In this document: piece by piece, positions 31,592 through 32,486 of the stretch | Layout: each line of letters starts with the position of its first letter | Numbering within the stretch: position 1 is the stretch's first letter | Source of the DNA: Vulcanimicrobiota bacterium | Lineage (GTDB): Bacteria > Pseudomonadota > Gammaproteobacteria > Xanthomonadales > Rhodanobacteraceae | Direction of reading: 5' to 3' | Assembly (NCBI GenBank): GCA_903970555.1 | Contig: CAJCJD010000124.1 | Location: 1-32,486 of the forward strand | Length of the DNA stretch: 32,486 bases | The notes under the pieces: model-generated | What the model saw: only the letters and a program-made list of their open reading frames with translations | The model's database searches: none | What the model was told of the DNA's origin: nothing | Made by a program: the position numbers and the translations under genes

Positions 31592-32486
31592 ATGAGCAAT
31601 ATTGATCCTGTCGTTATCGTCGCCGCCGTGCGCACGCCCCTTGGACGCTTCCTCGGAGCACTTATCGATCAGTCCGGCCATGCGCTGGGTTCTGTCGCCA
31701 TCGGCGGCGCCTTGGCGCGAGCGGGCGTAGCGCCTGAACTGGTTGACGAAGTGTTGATGGGCTGCGTGCTGCCAGCCGGGCAGGGACAAGCACCAGCGCG
31801 CCAAGCCGCGCGCGGTGCAGGCCTGCCCGATGCCGTGGGTGCAACTACCATCAATAAAGTCTGCGGCTCCGGCATGAAGGCAGTCATGCTTGGTCACGAT
31901 CTTATTCGCGCGGGCTCCGCCAATCTTGTCGTTGCCGGCGGCATGGAATCCATGTCGGGCGCGCCTTATTTGCTTAGCAAAGCCCGTAGTGGCTATCGCG
32001 TCGGGCACGATCAAATCATCGATCACATGATGCGGGACGGTTTGGAGGATGCGTATGAATCGGGCCGCCCCATGGGCGATTTCGGCGAAGTCGCGGCCAA
32101 ATCCTATGGCTTTAATCGAGCGGATCAGGATGAGTGGGCCACTGAGACGCTGAGGCGTGCGCAGAATGCGATAAGTGACGGAGCATTCCGCGACGAAATC
32201 GTGCCCGTGGAATTGAAAGCGAAGCAGGGCGTCTCACTCTTTGAGAACGACGAGCATCCGCAGAAAGTGTCGTTGGACAAGATTCCTCTGCTCAAACCCG
32301 CGTTTCGTGCAGATGGCACCATTACAGCGGCGAGCGCTTCGGCCAACGCGGATGGTGCGGCGGCACTGATCCTGACTCGGCGCTCGATCGCAATCGAGAA
32401 CGGCTTGACGATCCTCGCGACGATACAGGGGCACGCCACCCATTCTCAGGATCCCGCTTGGTACACCACCGCGCCGATTCCCGCCA
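31592..32486 (+). CDS. Acetyl-CoA acetyltransferase (thiolase), cut by the window end
   Basis: Condenses two acetyl-CoA or cleaves acetoacetyl-CoA; cytoplasmic. The first 298 residues are present and the frame is open to the end. It starts MSNIDPVVIVAAVRTPLGRF, has VLMGCVLPAGQGQAPARQAA, and carries the nucleophile Cys91 in INKVCGSGMKAVML. AGGMESMSGAPYLL, DEWATETLRRAQNA and TAASASANADGAAALIL follow. A full thiolase is about 390 residues, so roughly a quarter is missing, including the C-terminal His and Cys motifs. ATG 31592 has GGAAAA upstream. The motifs fit an acetyl-CoA C-acetyltransferase better than a 3-ketoacyl-CoA thiolase. Confidence 0.92.
   Translation, partial: MSNIDPVVIVAAVRTPLGRFLGALIDQSGHALGSVAIGGALARAGVAPELVDEVLMGCVLPAGQGQAPARQAARGAGLPDAVGATTINKVCGSGMKAVMLGHDLIRAGSANLVVAGGMESMSGAPYLLSKARSGYRVGHDQIIDHMMRDGLEDAYESGRPMGDFGEVAAKSYGFNRADQDEWATETLRRAQNAISDGAFRDEIVPVELKAKQGVSLFENDEHPQKVSLDKIPLLKPAFRADGTITAASASANADGAAALILTRRSIAIENGLTILATIQGHATHSQDPAWYTTAPIPA

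Noticed and set aside
31411-31605. 64-codon plus-strand frame before the thiolase
   Set aside because: It crosses the thiolase start, lacks a ribosome-binding site, and covers the AT-rich promoter candidate.
1-32486. CRISPR arrays, IS elements, integrases, tRNA or rRNA genes, phage defence genes
   Set aside because: None was seen: no regularly spaced repeats, no transposase or integrase motifs, no terminal repeats, no tRNA-like clover pattern noticed by eye.

Overview
The window looks like chromosomal DNA of a GC-rich gammaproteobacterium of the Xanthomonadales, probably Rhodanobacteraceae (Dyella, Rhodanobacter or Luteibacter-like). This placement is inference. It rests on codon use, the TonB-dependent receptor plus secreted glycoside hydrolase layout, and the non-phosphorylating L-fucose pathway known from Xanthomonas campestris. 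No rRNA, tRNA, CRISPR array, transposase or integrase was seen.

Left part (1-10360), fucose catabolism. An IclR-type regulator and a secreted GH29 alpha-L-fucosidase run leftwards, followed by the cut-off start of another gene. Divergent from them, fucP (L-fucose/H+ symporter) and a RhaM-family sugar mutarotase run rightwards. Facing these, a six-gene leftward operon (10360 to 4273) encodes the whole oxidative route: aldo-keto reductase (L-fucose dehydrogenase), amidohydrolase (L-fuconolactonase), SDR (2-keto-3-deoxy-L-fuconate dehydrogenase), FAH-family hydrolase (2,4-diketo-3-deoxy-L-fuconate hydrolase), enolase-superfamily L-fuconate dehydratase, and an LldD-type L-lactate dehydrogenase. 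The known pathway ends in pyruvate plus L-lactate, so LldD would turn the lactate into a second pyruvate.

Middle part (10361-25860), glycan harvesting. A Glk-family sugar kinase plus GH29 fucosidase pair occurs twice (10696-13537 and 17576-20346). Between the copies lie a GH18-type hydrolase and a GH3 beta-glycosidase with an inserted PA14 domain. A large TonB-dependent receptor, a perfect-stem terminator and a GH20 beta-hexosaminidase follow. Both kinase genes are preceded by related promoter DNA and by a short leader ORF whose stop overlaps the kinase start. GH29, GH18, GH3 and GH20 activities with a TonB receptor suggest uptake and trimming of a fucosylated, GlcNAc-containing glycan, such as a plant-type N-glycan. 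Freed fucose would enter through FucP. The kinases could act on glucose or GlcNAc.

Right part (25860-32486), ordinary genes: two leftward SDR oxidoreductases with a divergent LysR regulator, a lipase-like alpha/beta-hydrolase lipoprotein, msrB, a small three-helix membrane protein, and an acetyl-CoA acetyltransferase cut by the window end.
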